NCBI RefSeq assembly: GCF_963259705.1
Contig: NC_081842.1
Span: forward strand, 184,454,349 to 184,518,348
Direction of reading: 5' to 3'
Source: Myotis daubentonii
Taxonomy: Eukaryota; Chordata; Mammalia; Chiroptera; Vespertilionidae
Length of the DNA stretch: 64,000 bases
Shown here one piece after another: positions 34,560-46,457 of the stretch. The translations under genes were made by a program, and so were the position numbers. Under the pieces are notes generated by a model. It made no database searches. It saw only the letters and a list, made by a program, of their open reading frames with translations, and was not told where the DNA came from. Position 1 is the stretch's first letter. The number at the start of each line of letters is the position of its first letter.

Positions 34560-35058
34560 ATTGTAGTAGGGAAATTGGAAAGCATTTTTTAAATGTGATT
34601 TTATTTTCTTCCATGTGAATATTATTTATTCAATGTTCAGACAACCCAACAAGTTTGGGCTGAAATAGAGGCAAGAGATTTGCCCAAGGTGAGTAGTGGG
34701 AAGTCAGGATTTGAATCCAGTCTGTCTGGCTTTAAAGCCTGTGCTTTTTCTACTCCACCCTTTCACCTTCTGTTTGATGGGGACATGGGCATGTGACTAA
34801 TTTTTCAGAAGGCAGAATGAAAGACATACTTTGAAAAAGGTGGTGAGTTGCTATGAGATCACAAAAGATGGCATGACTCAGTTCAACTGGAGGCTTTGGG
34901 GAGGAGGCATTAATTGTTCTTTGAAGAATGAGTTAGATTTTAATAAGCAGAGAAGGAGATGGAGGAAATGTAATGAGGAAACAATGTGTGAAAAAGCTCA
35001 GAGGCATGAAATGCAAAGGCAAGCAGAAAAGCAGTGAGACCAGTGTGGCTAGGGCACA

Positions 35059-35096
<38 letters not shown>
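35059..35096. repeat. (TG)n microsatellite
   Basis: About 19 TG units just before a Ves SINE. Confidence 0.95.
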
Positions 35097-35099
<3 letters not shown>

Positions 35100-35288
35100 G
35101 CCCTGGCTGGTGTGGCTCAGTTGGTTGAGCATCGTCCCATGTGCCAAGGGATTGCTGATTCAATTCTGGTGAGGGCACATGCCGGGTTGTGGGCTCAATC
35201 CCTAGTAGGGGGTGTGCTGATCAATGTTATGCTCTCACATCAATGTTTCTCTCTTTTCCTTTTCTCTCTCTCTAAAAATCAATAAACT
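35100..35288 (+). mobile_element. Ves SINE (first of a tandem pair)
   Basis: Forward copy from GCCCTGGCTGGTGTGGCTCA to 'aaaatcaataaact'. Confidence 0.9.
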
Positions 35289-35294
35289 GTTCTT

Positions 35295-35508
35295 GCCCAG
35301 CTGGTGTGGCTCAGTGGTTGAGCATCAGCCTATGAACCAGGAGATCATGGTTGGATTCTGGTCAGGGCACATGCCTGTGTTGCGGGCTTTATCCCCAGTG
35401 GAGAACCTGCAGGAGGCAGCCAATAAATGATTCTCTTACATCATTGATGTTTCTCTCTCTTCCTCTCCCTTCCTCTTTGAAATCAATAAAATATTTTTAA
35501 AAACAACT
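35295..35508 (+). mobile_element. Ves SINE (second of a tandem pair)
   Basis: Forward copy from GCCCAGCTGGTGTGGCTCAG to its A-tail. 'aactgttctt' lies before it (in the tail of the first copy) and after it, so it landed in the end of the first SINE. Confidence 0.92.
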
Positions 35509-35599
35509 GTTCTTTAAAATAATAATAATAATAATAAATAAATGTGATATTTGCTGTTTAAAAAAGAAAGAAAGAAAAACTAGGTTAAACCTATTCTTG

Positions 35600-35745
35600 G
35601 AAAGAGGACATGACTTGTGGTGGTGAACTGTATAATACAATATACAGATGATGTATTATAGAATTTCACACCTTAAACCTATATAATTTTATTAACTAAT
35701 GTATCCCCAATAAATTCCATTTAAAGAAATTAAAAAGAAACAAAT
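35600..35745 (+). repeat. Old L1 3' end
   Basis: 'gacttgtggtggtgaactgt' to 'ccccaataaattccatt' resembles L1 3'-UTR ends. Short and 5'-truncated. Confidence 0.5.
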
Positions 35746-36446
35746 TGGACACAAACACACACAAAACCTATTCTTGGACCTTTGTGAAGTTAAGTTCTCT
35801 AGGCTCAAAGCCACTGAGCAACAGTTCCAAAAATTTTCACAAAGCAGGAAGAGCCTCAGGCTATTTCTAGGTAAACTTGAGTTTTAACCTCAGCAATGTT
35901 ACTTACTAGTTGTTTGACTTTGGGCAAGGTGCTTAAGTCAATAATATTATAATAATGTATGACACCAGTTTTCTCAGCTGAAAGTGGATATAGTAACACC
36001 TACTTGTGAGAAATTAAAAGACAAAGTCCCTGGCACAGGAGGAGCTTCCAGTTGGGTTGGACAATGGGAACCCTGGCAGGAGGTCAGAGGGAGGGAAGAG
36101 AGTTGTGTCCCTCAACTGAAAGCCACAGCTTCTCTTTTTGGCTGCCTTCTCTACAGGACTCTTTCTTCTGGGCTCTGGTAACCACCCCTTCCCTGTCCCT
36201 TCAGGTTTAAGTTTAGGAATAGCCCTACTGTTCCTAGTCTAGAGCACAGCACTATTCCTTAAGTTTTCTCAATGTCCTGCCCCCACCTTTGTAAATAGTT
36301 CTTTATTACATTATCTTCAAATAATCCTAAATTTGCTATTTCCTACTATGACCCTAATTAATACACAGTCTATGTCTGTGTTGGCCTCAGACCAGTCAAA
36401 CTGCCTAAAATTGATGTAAAATCATGCACTGTGGTTCATTTTCCAG

Positions 36447-36542
36447 GCCCTGACATTTGTGGCTTTGGCAACAACAAAGTATAGGTCATCTTTCCATTAC
36501 CAAGGGAAATACCATGAGATCAACAAGACCAACAAGTGCAGG
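36447..36542 (+). pseudogene. CALR4: CALR4 exon 4 (stop and +1 insertion)
   Basis: Acceptor 'cattttccag', donor GTGAGT. Encodes PDICGFGNNKV, then a TAG stop (36482-36484, from CAG or similar), then after a 1-nt insertion near 36491-36494 HYQGKYHEINKTNKCR. Matches the calreticulin PDICGPGTKKVHVIFNYKGK region, with the second cysteine kept. Length 96 nt against 95 in CALR, as expected for one inserted base. Confidence 0.92.
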
Positions 36543-36845
36543 GTGAGTGTGGGGGTAGTCCTCAGCCAAGAGGGAAGAAGAAGCATTTTAATATACGCTA
36601 TCTCATTTAATCCTTACAAAACCCCTGTAAAATAAATAGAACTGTCTCCATTTTACAAACTAAAAAATAGACCTAGAAAAGTAGTGTAACTTGCAGGAGT
36701 GCACATAGGAGCAGTTGATCCAAAAGTCTAGGAAGACATACAAGGTCCTCTCTTAGAACGACGATTGGCATGGCTTAGTTCCCACTGCTAGGTTTTGGAA
36801 AGGATGAAGCGGTTGGGAAATGCTGGGCTTAAAAATGGGGATTGG

Positions 36846-37061
36846 GCCGAAACCGGTTTGGCTCAGTGGATAGAGCGTCGGCCTGCGGACTGAAGGGTCC
36901 TGGGTTCGATTCCGGTCAAGGGCATGTACCTGGGTTGCGGGCACATCCCCAGTGGGGGGTGTGCAGGAGGCACTGATCGATGTTTCTCTCTCATCGATGT
37001 TTCTAACTCTCTATCCCTCTCCCTTCCTCTCTGTAAAAAATCAATAAAATATATTTTTTAA
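36846..37061 (+). mobile_element. Ves SINE, near-consensus (young)
   Basis: Forward copy with intact head (GGCTCAGTGGATAGAGCGTC) and box-B sequence GGTTCGATTCC. Perfect 15-bp target duplication AAAAATGGGGATTGG at 36831-36845 and 37062-37076. It lies in CALR4 intron 4. Confidence 0.96.
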
Positions 37062-37076
37062 AAAAATGGGGATTGG

Positions 37077-37535
37077 AAGGAATGAAATCTTTCCATTTGT
37101 GATAGCATGGATGGACCTAGAGAGTATTATGCTAAGTGATATAAGTCAATCAGAGAAATACAAATACCGTATGATTTCACTTATAAGTGGAATGTAATGA
37201 ACAATACAAACAAACAAAACAGAATCAGACTCATAGAGAACAGATTGATGGTGACCAGAGGGGAGGGGTGTTGGGAGACTGTGTGGAAAAGGTAAAGGGA
37301 TTGAGAAATACAGATTGGTAGTTACAAAATAGTCATGGGGGTGTAAAGTAAAACATAAGAAATATAGTCAATAATATTGTAATAATATATGGTGCTAGGT
37401 GGGTACCAGAAACATGGGGGTGGGGGGGAGGGAATACTTTGTAAAACATATGATTGTCTAACCACTAGCTATACCCCTGAAACTAATACCAAGTAATATT
37501 GAATATAAGCTGTGGTTGAAAAAAATAATAAAACA
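37077..37535 (+). mobile_element. L1 3' end
   Basis: L1 3'-end wording: 'tgatagcatggatggaccta', 'caaataccgtatgatttcac', 'cataggaatatagtc'-like text, then an A-rich tail. 5'-truncated. Confidence 0.75.
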
Positions 37536-38468
37536 TTTTTTTTAATGGGGGTGGGTTTATCTTAGTAACATCAGGGTGAGAGACCTAGGTTGACTAGAAG
37601 ATAATAGGTGTTTTCATCAGCAACACAATAGGCATTCACAGAATACCAGCTGGGCCTTGGGCTGGGAATAGAGTGAACCAGACATGACCACTGACTTCAC
37701 AGAACTCACAGCCCAGTGAAGATAAGAGTCAAGCAAAGCAGACTGATCACCTAGTTATAGTCAGGGTCTGTGGAAGCACACAGGAGGCCTCTCACCCAAA
37801 TGCTTCCTCCTGTGCTGAAGTTTGAAAGAAGAACATGATTTGGTCTTGTAAAGAAGTATGACAATTTTAGGGAAGATTGAATTCCTAGAAGAGTTAATCA
37901 AGTGAGAAAAGTCTAGAAGACTTAATAAAGAGTGGCACTGCAAAAAGTTTGGTATAGGTGGAGAGAGGCAAGAATTAAGCATAGAGAAGCCCACAGGGCC
38001 TGGGTCATTGGAGATCTTGTGCTCAGGCTCAAGGCCTTCCCCAACAGGACTGTAGAGAGATGTAAATACTTCTTCTTCTCTTCGTTCTCCATAGAGGCTC
38101 CCTGAGTCCCTCCTCCAGACTAGGCCTTATTCTGGAAGCTGCAGACACAACAGATGAATCAGACATGGGCCCTGCCATTGAGAAGCTCACAGTCCAGTGG
38201 GACAGACAAGATCAGAGAATGATCAGAACTATGATGTAGAGAAGGATGGAAACTAGGGGAGACTAGAGGAGTGTGTACTCAGCAGAACGAAACGCAGAAT
38301 CTTTATTGGGTTAACCAGAGAGAAATGAAATGAGAGGTAGGGTGAAGTGTGTTTGTGAATATGTGGGGGTGGCATTTAGAAACTGAGAGTATTTTAGGTG
38401 GGGCATTGAATGCTGGAGATCTAAAGAGGTCCAACGTGGAACTAAAATATTCCCTCTTCCCTGTCTAG

Positions 38469-38678
38469 ATCAATAAAGACACTCACCCATACACACTGAT
38501 CATCTGTCCCAATGCTACTTATGAGGTCAAAATTGACAACAAGCAAGTAGCAGCTGGGGATCTGGAGGACGACTGGAACTTCCTGCCTCCCAGGAAGACA
38601 AAAGACCCCTATGCCAGGGAACCAAGGAAATGGGATGAATGTTTGCAAATAGAGGATCCTGAAGATAAGAAATCGGAG
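38469..38678 (+). pseudogene. CALR4: CALR4 exon 5 (open 70 codons, GC donor)
   Basis: Acceptor 'ccctgtctag'; 210 nt, equal to CALR exon 5, with no stop or indel. Reads INKDTHPYTLIICPNATYEV, then KIDNKQVAAGDLEDDWNFLP, then PRKTKDPYAREPRKWDECLQ and IEDPEDKKSE. It contains the N-domain end (Y-E-V-K-I-D-N) and the first P-domain repeats (the K-D-P-x-A and P-x-x-W-D-E type). The next bases are GCCAGA, so the donor is GC, probably a mutated GT. This is the best-preserved exon of the pseudogene. Confidence 0.92.
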
Positions 38679-39596
38679 GCCAGAGGATGGTTAGCTGGGA
38701 AGCCCGTGGGGATTCAGGTGTGAGGATGGGAGAAGGAGGCTGGGAACAATAGAGCAGAGACTAGGGGCATCAATTCCTCAAAGAGGTGTCCAGCTAAATA
38801 TTGGTACCCAAAGAGGCATGGGGGGAAGGGGAGGCAACTCACATTTGTTAAAGATCTATTGGCCCTTCTGGCATCCTCTGTGAACAGTGTGCTATAATCT
38901 CTCTTCTATGGTTAAGGAAAATGGCACTTAGAAAATGAAGTGACTTCCCCAAGGACATGTACATTAGAACCAAGTCTTAAACCTAAATCTCCTGTTTACT
39001 CCAAAAGTATTGATAGAGAGTGTGTATGGAGTATATTCATCGGTTCATTATCATTCACTGGAAAGCTGTCCTGGATATAGCTAAGAATAGGACAATCCAG
39101 TGATTGAGAATCCTCCTGGGATTCAGAATCTAGTTGGGGATGCAGATAACTACATAGATAAAGGTCACACTGTGTAATTAGTGCTGAGAGTCAGGGAAGC
39201 CAAATCCCATGGGAGCTCCCAAAAAGGTTCCTAATCCAGCCTGAGTTGGGGTACAGGCGATGGTCTGGGAAGGAGGAGGCAACACTTGAGTGATTGGGTT
39301 AACCTTAGGTTGGAAACATAGATTCTGGGGTCAGATAGATATGGGTTTGAATCTGAACTCCACTATTTACTAACTGTGAGACCGAAACTTAATAGTTAGT
39401 CCTTGGGCAAGGAATATAACTGCTGTGAAAATCAATTTCATAAACGGATTATTATAACCACTGTATGCAAAGGTTGTTGTGAAGATTAAGTGAGCTATTT
39501 ATATACATACTATAGTGTCTGTATGTAATGAGTCCTTAATATACAGCGTTTAAATGTTAATAATGTACTGAATTTCAAACCTTGAATTCACTAGAG

Positions 39597-39807
39597 CAGT
39601 GGTCGGCAAACTGCAGCTCACGAGCCACCTGCGGCTCTTTGTCCCCTTGAGTGTGGCTCTTCCACAAAATACCGACTTCTGCGCATGGGCCACGAAGTTT
39701 CAATCACACTGTACATGTGTGCTCACACGTGGTATTTTGTGGAAGAGCCACACTGAAGGGGCCAAAGAGCCGCATGTGGCTCGTGAGTCGCAGTTTGCCG
39801 ACCACTG
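39597..39807. mobile_element. hAT MITE (CAGTGGTCGGCAAACTGC family), intact ends
   Basis: Ends CAGTGGTCGGCAAACTGCAG / GTTTGCCGACCACTG with a perfect 8-bp target duplication CACTAGAG (39589-39596, 39808-39815). The interior is a long imperfect palindrome ('gtggctcttccacaaaatac' in both directions). No transposase. Confidence 0.95.
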
Positions 39808-40779
39808 CACTAGAGGGAAATGGGACATTGGGTTGGAGGGAAGATATTCCATACCCAGGGAACAGCAAGAGCAAAAGGCTCAGCAGTTAGGTGGAAAGTA
39901 ACATGGTGTGGTTGTGCGAAGAACTGAAAGCAGCAGTTTAATATTTTAAGAGCATAAAGTTCAAGGTAGGAGTGGTGGGAGATGAGGTTGGAACGGTCTG
40001 TTAAAGCCAGGCCATGAAGGGCCTCACCTACTACGTTGCTGTTCTCCAGGTCAGAGTGGAGTCAGCCTCATGCAGAGGAGATGCTCAGGGTTCAGCAAGG
40101 GGCAGCATGGGACACAGGAGCGGGAATCCAGTTCCTAAGGGGAGACCTGCAGAGAGGCAGGCAGTGAGCCATGTGTAGGGGATTTAGCAAAGGGCTTCAG
40201 TCCCAGGGGGAGGGAAGTGTGGTCAGGGAATTACGCAGATGACCAGGAGATGCGCCTGGGCCTTTAGCACCATGGGAAAAGTAAGGGCTAGGTTTCTTTC
40301 AGGCCCAGCAAGCAGGCTCAGGGTGGCAAGACTAACCTCCTGGTGAGGACTATGCCCCTGATGTCTCAGGGTTGGCTGAAGGCCTGGGGGAGAGGGGAGA
40401 TATTGCAGGTCTCTACGCTCCCTGCTGAGTGAACCTGGAGAAAATGGAAACTAGTTAGATAGGCAGGGCTCTGTCAAGACAATAGCCTCCAGTTCTAACT
40501 GGGTCTGGCAGTCACAGGTCCTACTCTACTCTATCCACTCAGCCAACATGGCACATCCAGTTTACCACAGGGCCCCTGCACCTTGTTGGAAAGGCCTAGT
40601 GACTCTCTGTATGGAAATGGGTGCTAACTATCTCTTGATCACATGCGTGCTCCCACACAATTACTAGTAACTTACTGATTTACGTAACATAATGCTAACA
40701 TAAAAACAAAACAAAAAACACACCAAAAAACACAAACACAATGACCTTCCTTTTGCTCCTTTTGAAACATATCCAGATA

Positions 40780-40985
40780 CTGAAAATTTATAATAGCTAT
40801 TACCATTTATTGACTATCTGTCAGACACCGTGTTTTACATATATTATCTCTAACTCACATGACAATACTGCAAGGGGGTTATTATTTTTTCAATACTTTT
40901 CTTATGACAGAATAGGCTCAGAGGAGTTGAGTAACTTGCCCAAAGTCACACAGCTGATATGTGGTTGAGCTGGTCTGTATGACTC
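40780..40985. repeat. MIR SINE
   Basis: 'ttgcccaaagtcacacagct' and 'aataggctcagaggagttga' are MIR wording. Confidence 0.75.
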
Positions 40986-41449
40986 CATGACTTGTGCTCT
41001 TTCTGTTCTGTTCCTTTATCATTAAATTATATATGTGAATTCACCTTTTCCTTTTATTGCAAATATGAAATATGTTATTTAAAGAAAATAGTAAAATGTG
41101 GTAGAGAACCTAAATTCTGCTAGCACTCCTTTTCTTTTCCCTGTGTTCTTTTAGTTTCTCTGATTATATTAGGAGAGAACCTTAAAAAGGGCATTTATAA
41201 GTGGCATCAGAAGTAGGTGCTGTCGATCTGAGCTGAGACAAGAGCCACTGGGTAGCAATTTGGAGCCTAACAGGGTGATGAAAGATTTTTTCCAACCCTC
41301 TGAAAAGTGGTCAGAGGCTTGGGGAGCACAGAACCTCAGGAAACAGTAAATGTCTTTCTAGAGTGGATCAGCAAAGGTAGTACAGCATCTGAATCCTCTA
41401 TATTATTAATCACCTTTGTATTTCCTCACTTCACCTTAAGAATTGAGTA

Positions 41450-42385
41450 AAAAACCATCTCACACCTGTGAGAATGACTAGCATCAACAAATTGACAAAC
41501 GACAGTGCTGGTGAGGATGTGGAGAAAAAGGAACCCTCATGCACTGCTGGTGGGAATGCAGACTGGTGCAGCCACTGTGGAAACAGTATGGAGTTTCCTC
41601 AAAAAGTTAAACATGGAACTCCCATTTGACCCAGTGATCCTAAGAAACCTGAAACACCAATCAGAAAGGATATATGCCCTACTATGTTCATAGCAGCACA
41701 ATTTACAATAGCTAAAATTTGGAAACAGCCTAAGTGCTCATCAGCAGATGAGTTGATTAAAAACTGTGGTACAGCTACACAATGGAATACTATGCTACTG
41801 TAAAAAAGAAAGAACTCTTTTTTTTAATTATTGCTTAAAGTATTACAAAGAGTATTACATATGTCTCATTTTTTCCCCCCACCCTTGACAATCCCCTGGC
41901 CTCCCCTACCCCCCAGTGTCTTATGTCCATTGGTTATGCTTATATGCATGCATACAAGTCCTTTGGTTGATCTCTTACCATTCACAACAGCATGGATGGA
42001 CATGGAGAGCATTATGCTAAGCGAAATAAGCTAGTCGGAGAAAGATAAATATCACAGGATCTCACTCATTTGTGGAAAATAATAAACAACATAAACTGAT
42101 GAACAAAAATAGATCCAGAGACAGAGAAGCATTGAACAGACTCATCAAACTTCAGAGGGAAGGCAGGGAAGGGGAAGTGGTTAAGAGATCAACCAAAGGA
42201 TTTGTATGCATGCATATAAGCATAACGAATGGACACAGACACTAGAGGGGGTGAGGGCATGATGGGCGGGGGTGAGAGTGGGGGTGGCTGGGGAGAGGTC
42301 AATGGGGGAAAAAGGAGACATATGTAACACTATATGTAATACTTTAAATAATAAACAATTAAAATAAATAAATAAATAAAAGGAA
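41450..42385 (+). mobile_element. L1 3' part, interrupted by a reversed L1 3' end
   Basis: L1 ORF2 3' sequence ('gtgagaatgactagcatcaa', 'tatggagtttcctcaaaaag'), then 3'-UTR from 41977 ('agcatggatggacatggaga') to an (AAAT)n tail. ORF2 is only a fragment. The break at 41820-41971 is a second insertion. Confidence 0.85.
41820..41971 (-). mobile_element. Short L1 3' end, reversed, nested in L1
   Basis: Starts with a T-run (reversed A-tail) and contains 'ttgcttaaagtattacaaag' and 'gcttatatgcatgcatacaa', the reverse complement of the host L1's own 3' end at 42182-42357. CTCTT occurs at both edges (41815-41819, 41972-41976), a possible short target duplication. Confidence 0.8.
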
Positions 42386-42493
42386 TTGAGTAAAAGCTTC
42401 CATGGCCTGGGAATCTGCCTTTAGCAAGGCCTCAGGTGATTTCTTAAACCCTGTGACCTAGTTCTAATAATCCCATTGTTTTCATTTCAACAG

Positions 42494-42574
42494 GTGAAAT
42501 CAGGCAGCATCTTTGACAATTTCCTTTTTACAAATGCTGAAGAGGTTGGAAATAAGGCCTGGGGAATAAGAAAA
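42494..42574 (+). pseudogene. CALR4: CALR4 exon 8 (12-nt in-frame loss)
   Basis: Acceptor 'atttcaacag', donor GTAAGA. Encodes VKSGSIFDNFLFTNAEEVGN then KAWGIRK, the conserved V-K-S-G-T-I-F-D-N-F-L-I-T-N segment that closes the globular domain. It is 81 nt against 93 in CALR: four codons are gone between T-N and A-E-E, in frame. Confidence 0.93.
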
Positions 42575-43374
42575 GTAAGATATCTCCCACTCTGAATTCC
42601 AGATATCTGACTCCTCATTTGTACACTAGGGTTTGCATTCGAAAAAAATCAGCCTCACAGTCATTACCTTATTTGCTGGTCACATGGCCCTGAGGGTCGG
42701 GGAACGAACCCACATTCATTGGACATCTACAACTTTGTATTTAACTCTGCGAGTACTTTCCAAAAAGTATCCCACTTAGCCCTTAAAACCACCCAGCAAG
42801 ACAGATGTTATTCCCATTTTTCACAGGTAGGAACTGAAATTCAGAGAGCATATATAAACTACCCAAGGTCACATACAGCCTTTAACTTGTTATGTTAGCA
42901 TTCACTCTCCTGCTCGCAGTGTGGTGGTCTAGAAGGGAGCCACTGAACCCATTTCTGATGGATGACTCAGAGAAAGAAGGAAGGTGCTGTGCTATTTACC
43001 AGCATCCCTGCTCTCCTAGAACTATTTTTTGGGGGTGGAGTGATATTTGGGACAATGGTTTCATGATGGTGACACCCTCCATCTAGACTTCCTGGTTCTG
43101 CAGGAAGGTCCACTCAAGCAAGTTTGTGGCCAGTGCTGGATTACGCAATAGGCAGATTAAGCTCATGCTTAGAGTGCCAATTAAGCACAGGCACCAAACA
43201 AATTTTTGAGAGAACTTTGATACTTAATACTTCCAAAGAAGCCTTGAAGTAGTCACCATGGAAAAATGTATTAGACTCTTGTATACTTTTTAGTCTGGTT
43301 TTGTTTTGCTTTTACTTTGGGGTTACCATCTGATACTGTTTTCTTGAGGCAATATTACATGCTGGTTAAGAGAA

Positions 43375-43560
43375 TGAGTTTTAGAGCTAGATTGCTTAGG
43401 TTCAAATCCAGGATCCATCACTTGCAAGCTGTATGACACTGGAAAATTATTTAACCTCTCTGGCCTTTGGTTTCCTCATCTTTAAATTGGGAACGATGGT
43501 AGCAATTATCTTATAAGTTCCTGATATATAGTAAGTGCTCAACATGTGGTATCTATTATT
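43375..43560. repeat. MIR SINE
   Basis: 'gctggttaagagaatgagtt' to 'gtaagtgctcaacatgtggt' is MIR. Confidence 0.75.
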
Positions 43561-43984
43561 ATTAAACCATACATTCACTTGAAAAATACTTGTTGAGTGC
43601 CTGTTCACAGCACTTCTGTTGTTGCTGGGGATATATCAGTGAAATAAAACAGAGACATTTCTGCCTTCATGGGGCTTACCTTCAGTTAAGGGAGACCAAC
43701 AAAAAACATATAAAGAAGTACATACATATTAGTGAGATGGTGAGATAAATGATGAAGAACAACAAAGCAATAGAATGGACTCTGATAACAAGGGTTTTGT
43801 TCTTTTATTAGTATATAGAGGTGGTCAGGGCAGACTTCATTGAGTAACATTTAAGAGACTTGAAGTAAGGAGCAAGCTGTGCAGATCCCTGGAGAAGAAA
43901 AGCCTGCTAGGTAGTAAGAATAGCAAATGCAAAGTCACTGAAATAGGAGCATAACTCGCTTGTTCAAGAAACTGTTGTTCCAAT

Positions 43985-44205
43985 GCCCGGCTGGACTGGC
44001 TCAGTGGTTGAGTGTCAACCTGTAAACCAGGAGACCAAGAGTCAATTCCCAGTCAGGGCATATGCCCGGGTGGTGGGCTCGATCCCCAATGTGGGGTATG
44101 CAGGAGGCTGCCAATCAATGATTCTCTCATCATTAATGTCTCTATCTCTCTCTCCCTCTCTCTTCCTCTCTGAAATCAATAAAAATATATTAAAAGAAAT
44201 AAATA
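43985..44205 (+). mobile_element. Ves SINE
   Basis: Forward copy GCCCGGCTGGACTGGCTCAG to an A-tail, in the CALR4 intron before exon 9. Confidence 0.9.
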
Positions 44206-44369
44206 CAAAGAGAGAAACAATATAGGAGAGAAACAGAAGAATTTCTGGAGTAATGTTCTTGAGAATATGAGAATGGGTGAGATCTATTGCCAAAGAAGAT
44301 AGTATAACTTTCCATAGGAATACAGGCATTTTATTCATAATTAGAGGAGTGAAAAATGACTATATTTCT

Positions 44370-44578
44370 GGCCAGTGTTACTCAATTGGTTGGAGTGTCA
44401 GCCTGTGCACCAGAGGGTCATGGGTTTGATTCCCAGTCAGGGCACATACCAACATTGTGGGTTACATCACCTGTCAGGGCCCTTATGGAAGGCAACTGAT
44501 CGATGTATCTCTTTTACATTGATGTTTCTCTGTCGCTCTCTTTCCCCTTTCCTCCCTCTCTAAAATCAATTTTTAAAA
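44370..44578 (+). mobile_element. Ves SINE
   Basis: Forward copy GGCCAGTGTTACTCAATTGG to 'aaaatcaatttttaaaagta'. 'aatgactatat' on both sides is the target duplication. Confidence 0.9.
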
Positions 44579-44579
44579 G

Positions 44580-46200
44580 TAAGAATGACTATATGAGAAT
44601 AGATACAAATAGGTGGCTATATTGTGGTGGTGGGAGTATGTGTCAGTTGGCTTCTGGGAAGCAGACACCATGATGGAGTTAGAAATAAGGAGACTTATTG
44701 GGCATAATGCCCGGGAAGATGAAGGGCAGAGGGTAAAGGAACAGGCAGAAAAGTCTGACCTCTGTGGATGGAGGATTGGGTAGGAATTGCTGCCAAGCGC
44801 AGTGCAGCTCTAAGAAAGTCTCACCAGCTCACAGGGCTCCAGTGGGAAGACTGACCACAGAAGAGTACCATTTTGGGAATGGCCAGGCAGCCATACTCAG
44901 TCACTGGCCGGGGGCGCTTTGGAAAATCATGCCCTGAGTTCAAATGCTTCAGTGGATCCTCAGGTGCTGCAGCTACAGGCTGTCAGCTCACTCCATTCCT
45001 CACAACTAACTGACAAGTTCTTTAAGGAAAATCCAAGTGGCATACTTCCATGGCTGCCACTGAGTAAGTGGAAAGTTTCTGATGATTGTGAAATAGGAAG
45101 TAAGGCCAATAACTTAGCATGAGATTGAGAAAGATGTTTTGGAGGTTTGAGGAGAAGAAAAAGGTGAGAAATAGTTATTTAGGGAGGAGAGCAAATCAAC
45201 CACAGAAATACAGTAGGCCCACCGACTAGTACTTAAGGGATCACTTCAGTTTAGCCATAATGAGTTCAAAATGGGAACAATCAGCTTGGTTTTATTGTTT
45301 TCCCTGGCCGCTTTCTCTGCTTAGATGCAGGGATGGAGAGTTGCATTTAACTGGAATCAAGGGTTTGCCCACTTAAAGGAGGGAAGAGCAAGGAAATTGA
45401 GGATGCTTGCAAGAGATTAATTGCACAAAAGTAAAGAAAGGAGGGAAGTGAGGACATGAGTCGGTTGAGGTCTAATGTAAAGGAGATGGTTCTGGTGCTC
45501 TCCCTTTGTGAAGTACTCCTGTGCCTTTCCCGTCCTCCCTCCTCTCCCCGCAACCCCAGGCATGTTACCTTTAGCCTTTCTCTCCTCAACTCCAAGGGCC
45601 CTTCTTTTGCCTCTGTAATTTGTTTCCTGAGCTCATTTCTTCTACCTCTGGAACTTTCTAAATAAAATTTATCTTATAGTTTGGAAGGTAAAAAAAAGGA
45701 GATAGGAGCAGTGGACTGTGTAGCTCCAGGTGGAGGTGAGGAATTGGTGGAGTTGTTTACCTTCGACTAGAGCAGTTTTGGTAAAGAATGGAGAGTATAA
45801 ACAGATCCATGAGTAGAGCAGTGAGAGGGAAGTGTAGAAATCGAGACATTAATAGTAATCCGTGCTTTCCAGGCAGAAGAAAACGAAGGCCTGATTGAAA
45901 GAGAGATTTGCCCCCTAATAATGTGGGAAACACAACAAGACGTCAAACTTTCGCTTCCAGCAGGATTCTAGCCGGCCCCAGCCTATTGGGCATATAGGTT
46001 CTCAATCTAGCTTCACCCCCCAACACTGGGTAAAAGACCTATTGACCCAAATGATCCAAGTGAGGATTGAAGCCCTAAAGGAATTTGTTCTGTGTGTCCT
46101 CTCTTTAAGGCCCTTCTGAATAGAAAAATCTATGAAGATTGTTCTAGGGATCAAATTCTAGGGCCTGGATGAACACATAGAGAAGTCAGAAGGAGTCCCA
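44580..46200. other. CALR4 last intron, no recognised element
   Basis: Unique-looking DNA. Open frames near 45347-45665 have no recognisable product. Confidence 0.45.
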
Positions 46201-46243
46201 TTTCTGACTTAATGCAGTGGTTTTTGTTTGTTTGTTTGTTTGT

Positions 46244-46457
46244 TAATTATTTTTTTTTTATTGATTTCAGAGAGGAATAGAGGGGGTGGGAGAGATAGAA
46301 AGATCAGTGATGAGAGAATCATTGATCAGCTGCCTCCTGCATGCCTCCTACTGGGGATTGAGCCTGCAACCTGGGCATGTGCCCTTGACCAGAATTGAAC
46401 CCTGGACCTTTCAGTCCTCAGGCCAATACTCTATCCACTGAGCCAAACTAGCTAGGG
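46244..46457 (-). mobile_element. Ves SINE
   Basis: Reversed copy from 'ttttttttattgatttcaga' to 'gagccaaactagctagggc'; 'cttaatgcagtg' on both sides is the target duplication. Confidence 0.93.

Larger units (their letters stand above)
38679..42493 (+). other. CALR4: CALR4 intron 5 region where exons 6 and 7 should lie but were not found
   Basis: CALR exons 6 and 7 (114 and 144 nt: the rest of the P-arm and the end of the globular domain with G-x-W-x-x-x-x-I-x-N-P-x-Y repeats) are expected here. I read this interval in all frames and saw no such repeat. It holds a hAT MITE, MIR pieces and nested L1s. The exons are deleted or too decayed to see by eye. Confidence 0.6.

Noticed and set aside
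36846..36930. tRNA gene
   Set aside because: The tRNA-like head with box A/B belongs to a Ves SINE; no mature tRNA cloverleaf or CCA-end context.
41505..41693. Small gene ([11 protein letters not shown]...)
   Set aside because: It is the common 3' part of L1 ORF2, truncated.
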